Shown one piece after another: positions 34,741 to 43,288 of a stretch of DNA of 46,176 nucleotides. A program made the translations under genes and the position numbers. The DNA lies in the NCBI GenBank assembly GCA_025363715.1, contig JANYLR010000121.1, positions 1-46,176 on the forward strand, read 5' to 3'. This stretch comes from Holophagaceae bacterium. GTDB taxonomy: Bacteria; Acidobacteriota; Holophagae; Holophagales; Holophagaceae. Every line of letters starts with the position of its first letter. The first letter of the stretch is position 1. The notes under the pieces are model-generated. The model had not been told where the DNA came from and did not search any database. It was given only the letters and a program-made list of their open reading frames with translations.

Positions 34741-35195
34741 GCCGCCAGGGTGGATTCACCCTGCTCGAGCTGGTCGTCACGGCCACAGTCCTGTTGATCC
34801 TCGCTTCGGCGACGGTGCCCCTGGCCAAGAACGGGTACCGGCGCCAGCAGGAGCTGGAGTTGAGGCGGTCGCTCCGCGAGATGCGGATGGCCATCGACGA
34901 CTACAAAAAACAAGCCGAGCAGCAGAAGATCAAGGCCCCGCCCGCCGAAGCGAATTTCTATCCCGCGACCCTCGAAGTCCTGGTGGAAGGCGTATCGGCC
35001 ACGGGTTCCCTCAGCCGGAAGGTGCGGTTCCTACGGCGCCTCCCGGTCGATCCCTTCACCGGCAAGGCCGAATGGGGCCTGCGGAACACCAATGACGACC
35101 CCACCAGCACCAGCTGGGGCGGGGGCCATGTCTACGACGTCTTCAGCCTGTCCCAGGGCACCGGCATGAACGGCATCCCCTACAAGGAGTGGTGA
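34737..35195 (+). CDS. Type IV pilin-like / GspG-like pseudopilin
   Basis: The 152-residue protein has the prepilin signature MSRQGG^FTLLELVVTATVLL with Glu at +5 and a short basic leader, followed by the N-terminal helix. The rest resembles GspG-type major pseudopilins: RRQQELELRRSLREMRMAID, then LPVDPFTGKAEWGLR and a C-terminal DVFS segment. The GTG start overlaps the secretin stop (GTGA). It may be the fibre subunit or a minor pilin of this machine. Prepilin peptidase and motor ATPases are not in the window. Confidence 0.85.
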   Translation: MSRQGGFTLLELVVTATVLLILASATVPLAKNGYRRQQELELRRSLREMRMAIDDYKKQAEQQKIKAPPAEANFYPATLEVLVEGVSATGSLSRKVRFLRRLPVDPFTGKAEWGLRNTNDDPTSTSWGGGHVYDVFSLSQGTGMNGIPYKEW

Positions 35196-35281
35196 GAAAC
35201 GGTGTTGCCTCTAATGGCGCACCTTGTTAGGCTTGGAGTTCGGCACATCTGAACCCTGCGGGGTGCGGACCGATCTTTCAA

Positions 35282-35367
35282 GCGGATATGGCGGAATTGG
35301 TAGACGCGCTAGCTTCAGGTGCTAGTGTTCACAAGACGTGGGGGTTCGAGTCCCTCTATCCGCACCA
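35282..35367 (+). tRNA. tRNA-Leu (anticodon CAG)
   Basis: An 86-nt tRNA with acceptor GCGGATA pairing TATCCGC, the class II D-arm GGCGGAATTGGTAGACGC, anticodon arm GCTAG-CTTCAGG-TGCTAG with CAG in the loop, a long variable arm, T arm GGGGG-TTCGAGT-CCCTC and an encoded CCA. All conserved positions are as in bacterial tRNA-Leu. Confidence 0.95.
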
Positions 35368-35399
35368 TTTTCTCGCCGGCTACGCCGGCAAGAAAATGG
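35365..35399. terminator. Long hairpin overlapping the tRNA-Leu CCA end
   Basis: CCATTTTCT (35365-35373) pairs exactly with AGAAAATGG (35391-35399). Inside, GCCGG pairs with CCGGC across a CTACG loop; one mismatch separates the two stems. The 14 paired bases would form a strong hairpin right at the tRNA end, probably a terminator or processing signal. The U-run lies in the 5' arm rather than after the stem, so it is not a canonical Rho-independent terminator. Confidence 0.55.
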
Positions 35400-35497
35400 T
35401 AGCCAAGAACAACAGCACTCTTGATAAAGGCACCTGGCCTTCACCAGGTTCGACCCATCCTTGGTACGGGACTGAGGATTTTCGCCGCAGGCGATCA

Positions 35498-35520
35498 CTG
35501 GCAACGCGAAGCGTTGGCAG
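35498..35520 (+). promoter_or_regulatory. Hairpin in the rpsO leader
   Basis: CTGGCAACG and CGTTGGCAG pair with one mismatch around a short loop, 36 bases before the rpsO start. The rpsO message is autoregulated by S15 binding to leader structures in several phyla, so this may be such an element. The 156 bp from 35400 to 35555 hold no gene and should also contain the rpsO promoter. Confidence 0.35.
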
Positions 35521-35555
35521 CAGGGTGACGGGCGATCCCCCGAACAGGAGCCACC

Positions 35556-35825
35556 ATGGCCCTCAATGTGGAACAGAAGAAGATCATCATCGACGACTAC
35601 AAGCAGCACGAGTCGGACACGGGTTCGCCCGAGGTGCAGGTGGCCATCCTCACCAAGCGCATCAACGATCTGACCGAGCACTTCAAGACCCACACCAAGG
35701 ACTACCACAGCCGCCGCGGCCTCATGATCATGGTCGGCCAGCGCCGCCGCCTGCTCGACTACCTCAAGCGGAAGAACAAGGATCGCTATGCTGTCCTGAT
35801 CGAACGGCTCGGCCTTCGCCGGTAG
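35556..35825 (+). CDS. rpsO: 30S ribosomal protein S15
   Basis: The 89-residue protein matches S15 over its full length: [20 protein letters not shown], then [19 protein letters not shown], and [20 protein letters not shown]. It binds 16S rRNA early in 30S assembly. AGGAG lies seven bases before the ATG. A strong terminator follows 19 bp after the stop. In many genomes rpsO is next to pnp; here it stands between a tRNA and a Nudix gene. Confidence 0.98.
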   Translation: MALNVEQKKIIIDDYKQHESDTGSPEVQVAILTKRINDLTEHFKTHTKDYHSRRGLMIMVGQRRRLLDYLKRKNKDRYAVLIERLGLRR

Positions 35826-35844
35826 ACCGGCCCTCTGGCCCTGC

Positions 35845-35870
35845 AAAACGCCCGCGAAAGCGGGCGTTTT
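35845..35870 (+). terminator. Rho-independent terminator of rpsO
   Basis: AAAACGCCCGC-GAAA-GCGGGCGTTTT is a perfect 11-bp stem with a GAAA tetraloop, followed by GTTATGTTT. The flanking A-run makes it potentially bidirectional. Confidence 0.93.
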
Positions 35871-35883
35871 GTTATGTTTAAGC

Positions 35884-36558
35884 ATGGACCTGAAGCCCCT
35901 GCCCCAGCCCGAGCATCCGAATCCCTATGCCGTCCTCGACCGGCGGCTGGTCTACGACTCGCCCTGGATCCGAGTCCGGGAGGATCGGTTCCGGCATCGG
36001 AAGGGCGCCACGGGACCCTACGCCGTCTGCGGGTTTCGGCGCACGGCCTGTGGGGCCCTGGCCCTGGACGACCAGGACCGCGTGGTCCTGGTGGGGCAAT
36101 GGCGCTATCCCCTCGAGTGCTACTCCTGGGAGATCCCCGAGGGGGGTGGTGACGACAATGAAAGCCCCTTCGAGGCCATCCGCCGGGAGCTGGCCGAGGA
36201 GGCCGGCCTCGGCGCTCGGGTCTGGGAACCGCTCTGCTTCTTCCACCCCAGCAACTCCTCCACGGACGAGGAGGCCTTCCTCTTCCTGGCCACTGGACTC
36301 AGCGCCAGCGAGGGCCACCACGCGGAGGAAGATGAGGAGTTGCAGGTCCATCATGAGCCCTTCGAGGCTTGCCTCCGGCGTGTGTTGAACGGGGAGATCA
36401 CCGACGGCCTCACGGTCATGGCCCTGCTGGCCCTCCAGGCCCGGCGCAGCGGCATCCCCGCCGAGCTCGACGCGGCTCTGGCGGAGCGGTTCTTCCAGCG
36501 CACCGGGGAGCACCCCTCCGCCGGTCGTGCCCGCTGGAACAACCTGGACGAGAGATGA
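35884..36558 (+). CDS. Nudix hydrolase, ADP-ribose pyrophosphatase type
   Basis: The 224-residue protein has a Nudix box with pattern G(x5)E(x7)RELAEEAG at about residues 83-105, preceded by VVLVGQWRYPLECYSWEIPE, the strand typical of ADP-ribose pyrophosphatases of the NudF type. It probably hydrolyses ADP-ribose or a related sugar nucleotide. The ATG at 35884 lies only 13 bases after the rpsO terminator stem, so its promoter either overlaps the terminator or it depends on readthrough. No ribosome site is visible. The stop overlaps the next start (ATGA). The protein has an extra C-terminal tail after the fold, ending in WNNLDER. Confidence 0.88.
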   Translation: MDLKPLPQPEHPNPYAVLDRRLVYDSPWIRVREDRFRHRKGATGPYAVCGFRRTACGALALDDQDRVVLVGQWRYPLECYSWEIPEGGGDDNESPFEAIRRELAEEAGLGARVWEPLCFFHPSNSSTDEEAFLFLATGLSASEGHHAEEDEELQVHHEPFEACLRRVLNGEITDGLTVMALLALQARRSGIPAELDAALAERFFQRTGEHPSAGRARWNNLDER

Positions 36559-37157
36559 TCCTCACCCTGCATCCCGAGACACCCCAGGTGCGCCACCTCG
36601 AGCGCATCGTGGAGTTGCTGCGCCACGACGGCGTCATCGCCTACCCCACGGACACGCTCTTCGGCCTGGGCTGCCTAGCCTCCCGCAAGAAGGCCGCGGA
36701 CCGCATCCACCAGATCAAAGGCCGGGATCCCAAAAAGCCCATGTCCATCCTCTGCTCCGATATGGAGATGTTCTGCCGCTACACGCGACACCTGGAGACG
36801 CCCACCTTCCGCCTCCTGAAGCAGCTTCTGCCCGGCCCCTACACGGTGCTGCTGCACGCCAGCCGGGAGGTGCCCCGGTATCTGCAGAACAAGCAGGTGG
36901 TGGGCCTGCGCATCCCCGACCACCCCTTCTGCCGGGCCCTGGTGGCCCAGTTGGGTGAGCCCATCATCACGACCAGCGCCGAACTCCCGGATCAGCTAGT
37001 GCTGAACACCGCCTGGGAGCTGGAGGAGGAACTGGGTCATGCCCTCGACCTGGTGGTGGACTGCGGCCAGCCCCTCGGCGTCCACAGCACCATCGTGGAT
37101 CTCAGCGGCGAAGAACCCATCCTGGTGCGGGAGGGCGCGGGCCCCTGGCCGATCTGA
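36555..37157 (+). CDS. Sua5/YciO/YrdC family L-threonylcarbamoyladenylate synthase-like protein
   Basis: The 200-residue protein has the YrdC fold with GVIAYPTDTLFGLGCLA, KGRDPKKPMSILCS, LLPGPYTVLL, VGLRIPDHPFCRAL, and TTSAELP in place of the TSAN motif. It binds ATP, threonine and bicarbonate in the t6A pathway or is a YciO-type paralogue. The final STIVDLSGEEPILVREGAG matches the conserved C-terminal segment. The stop abuts that of the convergent gene on the other strand with no gap. Confidence 0.92.
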   Translation: MILTLHPETPQVRHLERIVELLRHDGVIAYPTDTLFGLGCLASRKKAADRIHQIKGRDPKKPMSILCSDMEMFCRYTRHLETPTFRLLKQLLPGPYTVLLHASREVPRYLQNKQVVGLRIPDHPFCRALVAQLGEPIITTSAELPDQLVLNTAWELEEELGHALDLVVDCGQPLGVHSTIVDLSGEEPILVREGAGPWPI

Positions 37158-37970
37158 TCACTTCGCCTTGTCGGTGGCCTTCCTGCGCAGGCTTTGGTAT
37201 TCCTCCTCACTGAGGAGACCGTCCTGTTTCAGCCCCTCGATGCGACGGAGGGCCCCTTCAAGGTCGAAGACGGGCCGGGCCTGGGCGGGAGCAGGTGCGC
37301 CAGGGGTGGAGGCGAGAGGAACGGGTGCCGTGAGTGCCGGTGTGGCCGGAGCAAGTGCTGCGGGAACGAGCGCTGCCTGAATGGACTTGGCCGGAACTGG
37401 GGAGATGGCAGCACCGGCGAGGAGGCGGCCCAAGTCCTCGCACCATTTGGCGTAATGAAGGGCGATGGCAGCTTCGCTCAAACCCCGAAGCGTGCCGTGG
37501 AATGCCCCGAGCAGTTCCCCCGTATCGCCCTCCACCAGCTTCACGTCAAAGGAGAGGCCGAAGGAACCCATGGCCATGTAGTCATCACCCACGCCCTCCG
37601 CATCCACGACCCGAGCGACAAGGCGGAGATCTCCCCCCATGGTCGAAACCGGGAGGGCCCCCTTGAGCCCGCGGCGGAGACCCTTCTCCAGGTCCACGGG
37701 GAGGGAGGATTCCACTCTCTGCAGGAAGTCCCGGTCCTTCGCGCTTCGCCGACCCACCAGCCAAGCCGCGGGCTCCCAGGCTCTGAGGGACAGGCTCCGG
37801 CCCTGGAGGGCCAGCCCGGGTTTCAGCCACTGGAAGCCCAGGACCTTCGAGGGCTGGAAGATGACCGCGGGCCCGAACCAGGAGGGATCGAGCCGCCCAT
37901 CGTCGAAGGTCGTCGACTGCGCAGCGAGGCAGCAAGGCAGGAGCAGAAGGAGATGGGTAGGTCGTCGCAT
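37158..37970 (-). CDS. Secreted protein with SHOCT-like C-terminus, unknown function
   Basis: The 270-residue protein starts [18 protein letters not shown], a signal peptide whose Cys residues could also form a lipobox. The middle has WAxxFQPSKVLGFQWLKPGL-like sequence and a region DLRLVARVVDAEGVGDDYMA reminiscent of outer-membrane lipoproteins of the DUF3313/DUF4410 kind, from memory only. An Ala-Pro-rich linker leads to LRRIEGLKQDGLLSEEEYQS, a SHOCT-type helical motif. It is the last gene of the minus-strand operon and overlaps the serine dehydratase stop (TGATG). Confidence 0.72.
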   Translation of the reverse strand: MRRPTHLLLLLPCCLAAQSTTFDDGRLDPSWFGPAVIFQPSKVLGFQWLKPGLALQGRSLSLRAWEPAAWLVGRRSAKDRDFLQRVESSLPVDLEKGLRRGLKGALPVSTMGGDLRLVARVVDAEGVGDDYMAMGSFGLSFDVKLVEGDTGELLGAFHGTLRGLSEAAIALHYAKWCEDLGRLLAGAAISPVPAKSIQAALVPAALAPATPALTAPVPLASTPGAPAPAQARPVFDLEGALRRIEGLKQDGLLSEEEYQSLRRKATDKAK

Positions 37971-39370
37971 CAGCACTCCGGCAGATTCACGGTGAAGTCC
38001 AGCGGGTCTTCGAAGACGTTCAGGGCCAGCCCGCCTCGGGCAGTCTCCTTGTATTTGCTCTTCATGTCGGCTCCGGTATCCCGCATGGTGCGGATGACCT
38101 TGTCCAGGCTCACGAAGTGCTGGCCATCGCCATACAGGGACATGCGGGCCGCGTTGATGGCCTTCACGCTCGCCATGGCGTTGCGCTCGATGCAGGGCAC
38201 CTGCACCAGGCCACCGATGGGATCGCAGGTGAGGCCCAGGTTGTGCTCCATGCCGATCTCCGCGGCGTTCTCCACCTGATCCGGCGTGCCACCCATGACT
38301 TCGGCCAGGGCACCGGCGGCCATGGAGCAGGCGACGCCTACCTCGCCCTGGCAGCCCACTTCGGCGCCACTGATGGAGGCGTTCTCTTTGTAGAGCGCTC
38401 CGATGGCCCCCGCCGTGAGCAGGAAGCGCACCACGCCTTCGTCCGTGGCGCCGGGCACGAAGCGGCGGTAGTAGTGCAGCACTGCCGGGAGGATGCCGGC
38501 GGCGCCATTGGTGGGCGCGGTCACTACCCGGCCACCGGCCGCGTTCTCCTCGTTCACCGCCAAGGCGTAGAGGCTCACGAAGTCGAGGGCCGTGAGGGGA
38601 TCCCTGAGACCGGCCTCCGGCGTTTCCGTCAGGCGCCGGAAGAGCGCCGGCGCCCGGCGCATGACCTTCAGGCCACCGGGCAGCATCCCTTCCGTGGTAC
38701 AGCCCCGCCGCACACAAGCCTGCATCACCGACCAGATCTCCAGCAGGCCTTGGCGGATCTCCACCTCGGAGCGCCAGGTCCGTTCGTTCTCCAGCATGAG
38801 CTGGCTCACGCTGAGTCCCGTTTCGCGACAGCGTGCCAGCAGCTCGTTGCCGGTGTGGAAGGCATGCGGCGGTTCGGCACCCGGCAGGGCCAAGCGGGCG
38901 GCACCGTCCTCCACCACGAAACCACCTCCCACCGAGTAGTACACCCGAGCACGGAGGGTGTTCCCCAAAGCATCCAAGGCCGTGAAGCGCAGTCCGTTCG
39001 GATGGTAGGGCAGGTTCTTCCGGAGCAGGACCAGATGCTCGGCTTCCCGGAAGGCCACCCCATGGCGGCCCAGCAGGAACAGCCGTTCCGTCTCGCGGAC
39101 CCCCGCCATCAGCCCTTCCACGGCCCCCACGTCCACGCCCTCCGGCGTCTCCCCCATCAATCCCAGGAGCACGGCCTTGTCGCTGCCATGCCCCTTCCCC
39201 GTGGCGCCAAGGCTGCCGTGGAGTTCCGTCTTCACCGCCGTCGTGGCGTCCAGCAGGCCTTCGGCTTCCAGGGCCAGCGCGAAGCTGCGGGCCGCCCGCA
39301 TGGGCCCCACCGTGTGCGAGGAGCTGGGGCCGATGCCGATCCGGAAGAGGTCGAAGACGGAAAGGGTCAT
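37970..39370 (-). CDS. sdaA: L-serine ammonia-lyase (iron-sulfur, single-chain)
   Basis: The 466-residue protein has the beta-domain start [20 protein letters not shown] and the alpha-domain motifs [39 protein letters not shown] and [20 protein letters not shown]. The Cys residues in the latter two segments and the C-terminal Cys (FTVNLPEC) bind or support the 4Fe-4S cluster. It converts L-serine to pyruvate and ammonia. The gene lies 24 bp after nadB on the same strand. Length matches single-chain SdaA of Gram-negative bacteria. Confidence 0.95.
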   Translation of the reverse strand: MTLSVFDLFRIGIGPSSSHTVGPMRAARSFALALEAEGLLDATTAVKTELHGSLGATGKGHGSDKAVLLGLMGETPEGVDVGAVEGLMAGVRETERLFLLGRHGVAFREAEHLVLLRKNLPYHPNGLRFTALDALGNTLRARVYYSVGGGFVVEDGAARLALPGAEPPHAFHTGNELLARCRETGLSVSQLMLENERTWRSEVEIRQGLLEIWSVMQACVRRGCTTEGMLPGGLKVMRRAPALFRRLTETPEAGLRDPLTALDFVSLYALAVNEENAAGGRVVTAPTNGAAGILPAVLHYYRRFVPGATDEGVVRFLLTAGAIGALYKENASISGAEVGCQGEVGVACSMAAGALAEVMGGTPDQVENAAEIGMEHNLGLTCDPIGGLVQVPCIERNAMASVKAINAARMSLYGDGQHFVSLDKVIRTMRDTGADMKSKYKETARGGLALNVFEDPLDFTVNLPEC

Positions 39371-39394
39371 GCCCGAGTGTCCCTCATGGCGCCC

Positions 39395-40969
39395 TCAATC
39401 CACACGGTAGTGGCAGCCCCGGCTTTCGGGGTTCTGCAGGGCCGCGTTCAGGATGAGGCGGGCACAGAGGATGCCGCTGCGCAGTTCCAGCAGCTCTCTG
39501 CTGAGCGAGGCCTCATGGTAGAAGCGCTCGATGCGGTGATTGAGGTAGTGCAGATCGGCCTTGGCCCGCACCAGCCGTGCCCCCGTGCGGACGATACCCG
39601 CGTAGTTCCAGAGGGTGCTGCGGATGAGACCCCAGTCCTGATCGATAAGCAGGGGATCCGTAGGTTCTGGTTCCTCGGGCTTGCGCCACTGGGCCAGCTC
39701 CCCGGGCTCTGACAGGGGCGCCTCGGCCAGCTCCCTAACGGCGGCCTCGGCCCCCCGGAAACCCCAGAGCAGTCCCTCCAGCAGGCTGGTGGAAGCCAGC
39801 CGATTGGCGCCATGCACACCGGTGCAGGCCACCTCCCCCGCGGCGAAAAGCCCCGGTAGGCTGGTGCGGCCTTCCATATCCACCAGCACGCCCCCGCAGA
39901 AGTAGTGGGCGGCGGGCACCACGGGGATGAGCTGGTGGTGGGGATTGATGCCTTCGGCCCGGCAGGCCGCCATCACGGTGGGGAAGTGCGAATCCAGGTC
40001 CAGCCTAGCCGCCAGCGGGGCCAAGTCCAGGTATACGCTGGCCTCACCGCTGACCGCCATTTCCTGGAAGATGGCCCGGCTCACCACGTCCCGGGGAGCC
40101 AGCTCCAGGTGGTCGGGATCGTACTTCGCCATGAATCGCTCGCCCTTCCGGTTGACCAGGTGGGCGCCTTCGCCCCGCAGTGCCTCCGTCAGCAGGGTCC
40201 GGGGCTTGCCCGGAACGTAAAGGGCCGTGGGATGGAACTGCACGTACTCGCAGTTCACGATGCGGGCGCTGGCCCGGTAGGCCGCGGCCAATCCGTCGCC
40301 GGTCGCGCTGGGCGGGTTGGTGGTGTGCAGGTAGAGGTAACCCAGGCCCCCCGTGGCCAGGAGGGTGCGCCGCGCCAGGGCGCCTTCCACCTCGCCGGTG
40401 GCAGGATCGAAAAGAAAGGCGCCGTGGACGCGGATGGGATCGTAGACGCGGACCGGATTGACGCAGTGGTGGGGGCTGGTGATGAGATCCACCAGGCAGA
40501 GCCGTTCGCGCACCTGGATGTTCGGGTGCCTGCGCACGGCCTCATTGAGGGCCGACTGGATGGCCAGGCCCGTCGCATCCTTGGCGTGGTAGATGCGCCG
40601 GGCGCTGTGGGCGGCCTCGGCGGTGGGCGCTGGCGCGCCGTTTCCATCCAGGTCGAAGGGCACACCCAGGCGCTCCCAGAGGAAGCTGCGGCAGAGCCCG
40701 GGCCCTTCCTCCGCCAGCAGACGCACGGCCTCCGTGCGGCAGAGCCCAGCTCCCGCGCTTTCGATATCCGACGCCAGGAGGGTCGGTGAATCCCCCGCCT
40801 CCGGCGGTGCCTGGCCGACGATCCCGCCCTGGGCCCAGGACGTGTTGGTGCCGCCCAGGTCATCCTTCGCCACCAGCACCACCGAGGCGCCCAGATCCGC
40901 CGCCCGCAGGGCCGCCGAACAACCGGCGATCCCGCCCCCCAGCACCAGCAGATCGGCCCCTCGAGTCAT
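39395..40969 (-). CDS. nadB: L-aspartate oxidase NadB
   Basis: The 524-residue flavoprotein begins MTRGADLLVLGGGIAGCSAA with the FAD dinucleotide-binding motif. It has TNTSWAQGGI, the active-site stretch FHPTALY, RGEGAHLVNRKGERFM and the second FAD segment GEVACTGVHGANRLASTSLL. It oxidises L-aspartate to iminoaspartate, the first step of NAD synthesis. nadA and nadC are not in the window. Start 40969 overlaps the preceding gene's stop (ATGA). The upstream alternative at 41002 has no ribosome site. Confidence 0.95.
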   Translation of the reverse strand: MTRGADLLVLGGGIAGCSAALRAADLGASVVLVAKDDLGGTNTSWAQGGIVGQAPPEAGDSPTLLASDIESAGAGLCRTEAVRLLAEEGPGLCRSFLWERLGVPFDLDGNGAPAPTAEAAHSARRIYHAKDATGLAIQSALNEAVRRHPNIQVRERLCLVDLITSPHHCVNPVRVYDPIRVHGAFLFDPATGEVEGALARRTLLATGGLGYLYLHTTNPPSATGDGLAAAYRASARIVNCEYVQFHPTALYVPGKPRTLLTEALRGEGAHLVNRKGERFMAKYDPDHLELAPRDVVSRAIFQEMAVSGEASVYLDLAPLAARLDLDSHFPTVMAACRAEGINPHHQLIPVVPAAHYFCGGVLVDMEGRTSLPGLFAAGEVACTGVHGANRLASTSLLEGLLWGFRGAEAAVRELAEAPLSEPGELAQWRKPEEPEPTDPLLIDQDWGLIRSTLWNYAGIVRTGARLVRAKADLHYLNHRIERFYHEASLSRELLELRSGILCARLILNAALQNPESRGCHYRVD

Positions 40970-41754
40970 GCCAGCTCCCAGGTGGGGCGGTCCAGATCCC
41001 ACAGGAACCCGAAGACCGCATCCTCGTCCGCGCCATCCGTCGCGCGCCTCCCATGGTCCAGCCTCCGTGCCGTCAGGTCCAGCGCCGTCTCCAGGCGAAC
41101 GACTCCCCAGGGTGTAGAAACAGCTCCACCACTGCCTTCAAGGCGCCTCAGGGCTTCCGCCCACAGGGTCACCAGGCCGGCCAGGTTCTGCTGCTGCAGG
41201 TGGTGATAGCCACCCGCCAGGAGAATGAGCCCCTGCAGATGGTTCTTCAGCGTACCTTCGGCGCGGGTCCACAGCGGTTCCAGGGCATCGTGGCATTCGT
41301 GGAAGAGGCCGTGGTTGAAAAGGGAAACCCCGCAGGCCAGCGGGTACCGCTCCCCCATAGGCAGGGGCGTGAGGGCCGCCAACTGCCACCCACAGCGCAG
41401 GCTCACCAGGGGACCCCAGGCGCCCCAAGCTGCGGCCGGGCGCCAGCCACCGGGACCGCCCTCCGCCGTGTCCGGCCAGGCGGCGAGGTGCGCCCCCCAG
41501 GCCACCGCGGGATCGTGCTGGCCCAGGGCGGCCAGCAGGCGGACCGAATGATTCAAGAGCTCCGCTTCCGGGATCCCTTGGGGGTGGAGCTGCCGCAGCG
41601 CCGGAGCCCCCAGGATGGTGGGCCAGATCAGGGCCTGGCGGGCCTTGGGATCCTGCAGCGCGGCCTCCATGCGGTCTTGGAAAAAACGGTGGATCTCCAG
41701 GGGCAGCCGGGGCTGCCGCTGCCAGAAGGGGGTGCGGTTGCAGTCGTCGCTCAC
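40966..41754 (-). CDS. DUF309 domain protein
   Basis: The 262-residue protein contains the DUF309 signature GVSLFNHGLFHECHDALEPL followed by WTRAEG and LQGLILLAGGYHHLQQQN, at about residues 140-195. The family is helical and uncharacterised. The N-terminal 130 residues are extra and begin VSDDCNRTPFWQRQPRLPLE. The GTG at 41754 overlaps the yaaA stop (GTGA) and is the natural start in this chain of overlapping genes; an ATG at 41880 would lie inside yaaA. Confidence 0.78.
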   Translation of the reverse strand: MSDDCNRTPFWQRQPRLPLEIHRFFQDRMEAALQDPKARQALIWPTILGAPALRQLHPQGIPEAELLNHSVRLLAALGQHDPAVAWGAHLAAWPDTAEGGPGGWRPAAAWGAWGPLVSLRCGWQLAALTPLPMGERYPLACGVSLFNHGLFHECHDALEPLWTRAEGTLKNHLQGLILLAGGYHHLQQQNLAGLVTLWAEALRRLEGSGGAVSTPWGVVRLETALDLTARRLDHGRRATDGADEDAVFGFLWDLDRPTWELA

Positions 41755-42473
41755 GGTTCCACCAGTAGCCGTAGGGCTAGGCCACCCAGCCCGTTTTCGG
41801 AAACGCCTGCCCACTGGCACCCGGGAATGCGGCCCTGCAGCACCTTTCGAGGCTCTCCCTGCTGGTGCGTCAGGATCCACCGGGCCACTAGTCCCCGGTA
41901 TTTCTTCGAGAAGTGGCTGATGGCCTTGCCCCGGGCGTCGAAGATCTCCACCGTGTGCCGAGGCCGGTTCCAGTCCTTCAGCAAGTTCGCGGTCTCCCCG
42001 GGAAGCAGCTCCCAGACCGGCCCCTCCGGCAGGGTGGCCAGCTGCCCTGGCAACGCCTTCCGCCAGTGGGCCTTCAGTCCAGGAAGGGCGCCAAGCTTCA
42101 GCTTGTAGGGCGGTACCGGTTCGTCCCCCCGCACCAGTCCCCGGAGGTTGGAAAGGATGAACACGCGGGCCCAGACCTCCGGCGGCAACGAGGCCGCATC
42201 CAATGCCTGGAAGGCCACGCCGGTGTAGCGCGCCAGGGCGGGCAGAAGGGGCACGCTGCCCTTCAGGGCCAGGGCCTCGCTCCGGGCTTTGTCGAGGGCC
42301 AGATCCTTCACCTCGAAGGCCCTTTTCAGCGCCTCGGGAGCTCCGGTCCGGGCCAGGGTCACCAACTGCTCCCGCACCCAGCGCTGGACCAGTGTCTCCG
42401 GCAGCCGCCCCTTCGCACCGCCGGAGGCCTTCTCCTCGGAGGGCGCCAGCAGGATGAGGGGCAGGATCTTCAT
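41751..42473 (-). CDS. yaaA: YaaA family peroxide stress protein
   Basis: The 240-residue protein has the family opening LILLAPSEEKASGG, the middle VFILSNLRGLVRGDEPVPPY KLKLG pattern and the signature GKAISHFSKKYRGLVARWIL near residue 190. YaaA binds DNA and lowers intracellular iron-driven damage under peroxide stress in E. coli. Length is normal. It overlaps the genes on both sides by four bases, so translation is coupled through the operon. Confidence 0.88.
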   Translation of the reverse strand: MKILPLILLAPSEEKASGGAKGRLPETLVQRWVREQLVTLARTGAPEALKRAFEVKDLALDKARSEALALKGSVPLLPALARYTGVAFQALDAASLPPEVWARVFILSNLRGLVRGDEPVPPYKLKLGALPGLKAHWRKALPGQLATLPEGPVWELLPGETANLLKDWNRPRHTVEIFDARGKAISHFSKKYRGLVARWILTHQQGEPRKVLQGRIPGCQWAGVSENGLGGLALRLLVEP

Positions 42474-43288
42474 TGGGCCGCCACCCAGGCTTCCAGGCTG
42501 ATCAGGTGAATGCCAGCCAGGAGGTCCCGCAGGTGGCTGCCGTAGCCTCGCAGACCCGCGCAGTGAACGAAACGGTGGCCGAAGGAACCCCCGGGAAGGT
42601 TCGGCTGGCCTTCATCGAGCTCCCAGGGATGCAGCACCAGGGGCGTACCGGCGTTCTCCTGGGCCAGGGTCTCGATGGCCCGGCGCACCAGGCTAAAGGG
42701 CAGAACCCGGGGACCCCAGCCCCAGAGCGGCGACCGCGGCGGGCCCGACCACAACACCGGAGGCGGCAGCTCCCATAGGTCTTCGGCCAATCGGTGGGGA
42801 CGCCGGGGCCAGGCGGGATCGCCGATGACCGCCAGGGGCACGCGGCTGGAGTCGTAGCGGAAGCCCAGCTCAGGCAGATCCTGCCACCAGTCCGCGGCCA
42901 GACCCCGGAGGCTCCACTCCGGTGCCCGGTACCCCACCACGGCCTGGCCAGCGAGATCCTCCAACAGGGCTTTGCCACCGCGCACGGCATTCCGCCATTC
43001 GCTGCGCTCCATCTCGAAGGCTCGCCGATGCGTCAATCCGTGCAGTGCAATACGGTGCCCCGCGGCGCTGATTTGCCGGAGGAGTTCCGGGTGTCGCCGG
43101 GCCTGGTCCCCCAGGCAGAACCATGTGGCCGTGGCCCCCAGGTTGTCGCAGAGTTCGAGAGAGCGCTCCGTAGCCAGGGGCAGCCGGCATTCGAAGTGGT
43201 CCAGCGCCTCGGGCTGGTCATAGGGCGGGCAGCAGAGCTGGAACCAGTCCTCCCAGTCGAGAGACAGGGGCAGCCGAGGCGTTTTCAG
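42470..43288 (-). CDS. Polysaccharide deacetylase-like protein with probable CTG start
   Basis: Family similarity begins at LPLSLDWEDWFQLCCPPYDQ, matching the DVEDWF-type start of polysaccharide deacetylases, then TATWFCLGDQARRHPELLRQ, and AAGHRIALHGLTHRRAFEME with the metal-binding His pair (HGLTHR) and a VGYRAPEWSL motif. No ATG, GTG or TTG occurs in frame until the TTG that encodes the Leu before THRR, deep inside the domain. The CTG at 43288 overlaps the upstream stop (CTGA) exactly as other genes in this operon overlap, giving a 272-residue protein. A frameshift in the assembly is the alternative. Confidence 0.7.
   Translation of the reverse strand: MKTPRLPLSLDWEDWFQLCCPPYDQPEALDHFECRLPLATERSLELCDNLGATATWFCLGDQARRHPELLRQISAAGHRIALHGLTHRRAFEMERSEWRNAVRGGKALLEDLAGQAVVGYRAPEWSLRGLAADWWQDLPELGFRYDSSRVPLAVIGDPAWPRRPHRLAEDLWELPPPVLWSGPPRSPLWGWGPRVLPFSLVRRAIETLAQENAGTPLVLHPWELDEGQPNLPGGSFGHRFVHCAGLRGYGSHLRDLLAGIHLISLEAWVAAQ

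Noticed and set aside
38117..39712. A 531-codon plus-strand frame opposite sdaA and nadB
   Set aside because: Antisense shadow; both opposing enzymes are full-length with all motifs.
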